Of a stretch of DNA of 64,000 nucleotides, positions 61,888 to 64,000 are shown piece after piece. Within the stretch, counting starts at the first letter, position 1, and each line of letters begins with the position of its first letter. Made by a program: the position numbers and the translations under genes. Location of the stretch: positions 1 to 64,000 of the forward strand of contig NZ_JBLREB010000003.1 in assembly GCF_048159605.1 (NCBI RefSeq). Direction: 5' to 3'. The notes beneath the pieces are model-generated. The model did not search any database. It was given only the letters and a program-made list of their open reading frames with translations, and was not told the DNA's origin. Origin of the DNA: Ectobacillus polymachus. GTDB taxonomy: Bacteria; Bacillota; Bacilli; Bacillales; Bacillaceae_G.

Positions 61888-61922
61888 TTCGGTCAGCAAA
61901 ACGCTGACCGAATGCTTTTCTA
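61888..61922 (+). terminator. Terminator after the YjcZ-type gene
   Basis: Stem TTCGGTCAGC/GCTGACCGAA followed by TGCTTTTCT. Nothing else is seen up to 62099. Confidence 0.7.
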
Positions 61923-62099
61923 TCGTACATAATGGAGATTCACCGTTAACAAGCTTTCATTTCGAAATGTATTTCATCTCCTAGATGTAGGATTTTTGTG
62001 GAAAAAAATTCGTAGATGAAGAGATCGAAGGAAAGTATTGGTGAAGAGACTTTACGTATGTAAAAGAGCGCTTACAAGGAAAGGTAAGAAGGATAGTGC

Positions 62100-62657
62100 C
62101 TACTTCTTTATAAGCTTTTTGTCCTTCTCAATAAAATTTTCTTCGATATTCTCTAAGGATTTTTCGAAAATATCAATGAAATCCTGGCCATAGATGTTTC
62201 TTAAAATGGCAATTAATTCAATGTTTTCTGGAAATTTACCGTAAAATTCACGGAGTGCAAGGGCGCCATTTAATACGGAGTTTTGTTCAGGTACGTATTC
62301 TTCCAAAAGGTTAAGAATAAGTTCTTCGCCTTTTTCTGTTATTTCAATATACGTGTTTCGTTTGTCGTCTTCTTTCTTAGAAAATACAAGTAATCCACGT
62401 TCCTCAAGCTTTTTGGAGAAATTAAATGCAGTAGAAACATGCATCACTCCAAATTTAGCAATTTCAGAAATAGAAGCCCCCTTTAAATGATAGGCAATGG
62501 AAAGAATATGATGTTCATTTATGTTTAGATCATAGGGCTTAATCCATTGCTGCCAATCTTTTTCTACACTTTTCCACAAGGCCTTCGATAGTTGACAGAT
62601 ACGTTGGTTGAAAATAAGAGCTTCTTTTACTGAATAGCTTTTTTCCCCATTATTCAT
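62100..62657 (-). CDS. hpr: MarR-family protease/sporulation repressor Hpr (ScoC)
   Basis: A 185-aa MarR-type winged-helix protein. The DNA-binding core is 'LNINEHHILSIAYHLKGASI', 'SEIAKFGVMHVSTAFNFSKKL' and the wing 'KKEDDKRNTYIEIT'. Hpr represses extracellular protease, peptide-transport and sporulation genes in the transition state. ATG with AGGTGAATCA upstream. Next to yhaH, as in B. subtilis. Confidence 0.93.
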   Translation of the reverse strand: MNNGEKSYSVKEALIFNQRICQLSKALWKSVEKDWQQWIKPYDLNINEHHILSIAYHLKGASISEIAKFGVMHVSTAFNFSKKLEERGLLVFSKKEDDKRNTYIEITEKGEELILNLLEEYVPEQNSVLNGALALREFYGKFPENIELIAILRNIYGQDFIDIFEKSLENIEENFIEKDKKLIKK

Positions 62658-62756
62658 TGATTCACCTACTTCCTTCGTTTTCTATAATATTATATCTATT
62701 ATGCCAGTAAAATAAAAATTAATAAAGTACTTTTGTAAGAATTGTCAAAAAATTTT

Positions 62757-62792
62757 TTATAAGCCAGAACTTACCAGTTCTGGCTTATATGT
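62757..62792 (-). terminator. Terminator of yhaH
   Basis: Stem AAGCCAGAAC/GTTCTGGCTT followed on the minus strand by ATAAAAAATTTTTT. Confidence 0.65.
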
Positions 62793-62799
62793 GATGTTC

Positions 62800-63162
62800 T
62801 TATTCTTTTGGTGAAACATTTTTCTGAAGCGATTCAATGGATTGTTGAATCGCTTGGATTTCTTTTTGGATATTTTCTTTAGTGGGTTCTATTTCTTGTT
62901 TCCAAGAAGAAAATGTTTTTTGTATATCATTTTTAAGTTCAATAAATACATCTTTGCTTTCTTCGGCAGTTTGGATTATTTGGTTCTTAAGTTGAATCGA
63001 ATCTATTTTCATTTCATCGATGGATTGTTTCAAATCATCACTTTTTCGCTTAATGGTAGAACGCATTTCTTTTCCAGAAGATGGTGCTGAAAGTAGAACA
63101 GCAACAGCTGCAGCGGCTCCTCCGCAAATAAAGCCAGTAAGAAACGTTTTATAATTTGACAT
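62800..63162 (-). CDS. yhaH: YtxH-domain protein YhaH
   Basis: A 120-aa protein with one N-terminal membrane helix (about 6-26, Gly/Ala-rich 'GFICGGAAAAVAVLL') followed by the YtxH/gas-vesicle-like 'SAPSSGKEMR' motif and a long charged coiled coil. The related YtxH and CsbD-type proteins are stress induced; function unknown. ATG with AAGGAGG upstream. Confidence 0.88.
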   Translation of the reverse strand: MSNYKTFLTGFICGGAAAAVAVLLSAPSSGKEMRSTIKRKSDDLKQSIDEMKIDSIQLKNQIIQTAEESKDVFIELKNDIQKTFSSWKQEIEPTKENIQKEIQAIQQSIESLQKNVSPKE

Positions 63163-63205
63163 TATTCTACCTCCTTAGGTTTAAGATGGCTTTGTTATCA
63201 AGACT

Positions 63206-63637
63206 TTATAGATGACTAGCAACGGAATCTGCCATAGCTTTTAATTCTTCTGATGTATAGGCATCATAATGTGTCTTCCATATAGAACCGAAGCTGTCGT
63301 CATTTTCATATCTTGGAATAAGGTGCATATGAAAATGGAATACGCTTTGACTAGCTTTTTCTCTATTATTGTTTAGTATATTTAAACCAACTGGTTGAAA
63401 TTGTGCATCAATCGCGTTTGCAATTTTAGGTACCACACTGAATATGCTTGCTGCAATTTCAGGTGTTAAGGCAAAAACGTCTTGTTTATGTACTTTTGGG
63501 ATTACAAGCGTATGACCTTTTGTAACCTGACTAATGTCTAAAAAAGCGAGAACATGTTCATCCTCGTACACTTTTGCACATGGAATTTCTCCTTTAATAA
63601 TTTTGCAAAAAATACAATCTTCCTCTGAATGATGCAT
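63206..63637 (-). CDS. hit: HIT-family nucleotide hydrolase
   Basis: A 143-aa histidine-triad protein. N-terminal zinc-type Cys pair 'CIFCK' and the C-terminal catalytic triad 'HFHMH' near 97-101. It hydrolyses nucleoside phosphoramidates or dinucleotides. The ATG at 63637 has AAAGGGTG six bases upstream; the in-frame GTG at 63646 is part of that site. Confidence 0.92.
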   Translation of the reverse strand: MHHSEEDCIFCKIIKGEIPCAKVYEDEHVLAFLDISQVTKGHTLVIPKVHKQDVFALTPEIAASIFSVVPKIANAIDAQFQPVGLNILNNNREKASQSVFHFHMHLIPRYENDDSFGSIWKTHYDAYTSEELKAMADSVASHL

Positions 63638-63703
63638 ATCGTTCACCCTTTCTTTTTCGTCTTACCCGTATCTTACCATAATTACACATTAGACAAAACA
63701 AAA

Positions 63704-63842
63704 AGAAAGGCGGAGCTGGCTCGTACTGCTCCGGAGGGCAGAGGTTTCTCCCGCACAAAGGTGCTTTTTACCTTTGAAAGGGAGAGTTCTCTGACCGGAA
63801 GGAGCAAGCCTGCGAAGCTAGACAAGAAAAGCGGAGCTGGCT
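63704..63842. repeat. Structured dispersed repeat, copy B
   Basis: About 70 percent like copy A at 11-122, with the same nested stems. The beginning of another unit (GAAAAGCGGAGCTGGCT) follows at 63825-63842, so it may have been a tandem array. Confidence 0.7.
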
Positions 63843-63852
63843 ACTGCCTAAA

Positions 63853-63886
63853 ATAAAAAACAGGAAGCAAAGCTTCCTGTTTCATG
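63853..63886 (-). terminator. Terminator, minus direction
   Basis: Stem AAACAGGAAGC/GCTTCCTGTTT, with a T-rich tail on the minus strand. It would end a minus-strand transcript from beyond the window. Confidence 0.6.
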
Positions 63887-63897
63887 AAGAAGGAGGT

Positions 63898-63981
63898 ATG
63901 TTGAATCAATTCGCTTGGTTACCTTTAGGAAACACCTCATTTACGGAAAAATTTGGCATTGTTTCTTCGCTATTCTGCTAG
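63898..63981 (+). CDS. Possible 27-aa small ORF
   Basis: Starts ATG TTG right after GAAGGAGGT (63890-63897) and ends at TAG 63981. The site is strong but too close to ATG; TTG at 63901 has better spacing. It could be a leader peptide of a gene beyond the window; chance is possible. Confidence 0.3.
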   Translation: MLNQFAWLPLGNTSFTEKFGIVSSLFC

Positions 63982-64000
63982 AGACACCCCATTTGTTATG

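Noticed and set aside
63880..63970. 17-aa minus-strand frame MPNFSVNEVFPKGNQAN
   Set aside because: No ribosome binding site and an in-frame stop shortly upstream; not distinguishable from chance.

Overview
The window looks like a low-GC, endospore-forming Bacillus, most probably the Bacillus cereus group or a close relative. The evidence is the AT-rich sequence, strong AGGAGG-type ribosome binding sites, two alpha/beta small acid-soluble spore proteins, SpoVR, YheC/YheD, YhaL, Hpr and PrsA, an arcABDC-arcR cluster with a linked argR, and repeats resembling the B. cereus bcr1 family. No insertion sequence, prophage or CRISPR array was seen.

Layout. 1-1011: tail of an rRNA operon (5S) with tRNAs Gln, Ser, Asp, Phe, Asn and a degenerate Glu-like tRNA. 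1128-4397: CBS-domain protein, an unrecognised 367-aa protein, a small membrane protein and a secreted SH3b/M23 cell-wall peptidase. 4719-11469: thiamin operon behind two tandem TPP riboswitches. It holds a ruined tenA, a ThiZ/X/Y-type ABC importer, tenI, thiO, thiS, thiG and thiF, mostly coupled by overlapping start and stop codons. 11554-18136: patatin-like protein, TPR protein, transglutaminase, acetyltransferase, purine permease, SDR, L,D-transpeptidase and DUF1540 protein. 18534-24716: pgcA, yhdB-like gene, spoVR, a manganese (yybP-ykoY) riboswitch with a terC-type gene, and gapN. 24908-29086: a leader-peptide/terminator region followed by two ABC half-transporters like BmrC/BmrD. 29340-37473: a divergent ssp pair, msmX, a PucR-type regulator and four overlapping yheC/yheD paralogues. 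37660-43477: yheA, mpg, yhaX, hemZ and an acyl-CoA synthetase. 43693-50345: arcR, arcC, arcD, arcB, arcA and argR. 50609-57121: yhaR, yhzD-like gene, yhaO, yhaN, yhaM and yhaL. 57309-60600: glpK and glpD. 60646-63637: prsA, a YjcZ-type micropeptide, hpr, yhaH and hit. The end of the window carries a second copy of the structured repeat seen at position 1.

How the genes work together. The thi operon makes the thiazole moiety of thiamin and imports a pyrimidine precursor, but its TenA salvage step is lost in this locus. The arc genes ferment arginine to ATP under an ArcR-type site and a CcpA cre site. glpK and glpD feed glycerol into glycolysis. Many other genes belong to sporulation.

The observations most worth following are: the tenA relic with what looks like a bcr1 repeat scar; a covarying structured repeat at both ends of the window; the short-peptide attenuator before bmrCD; four tandem YheC/YheD ATP-grasp genes; and an ArgR with Asn-Asn where AhrC has the arginine-contacting Asp-Asp.
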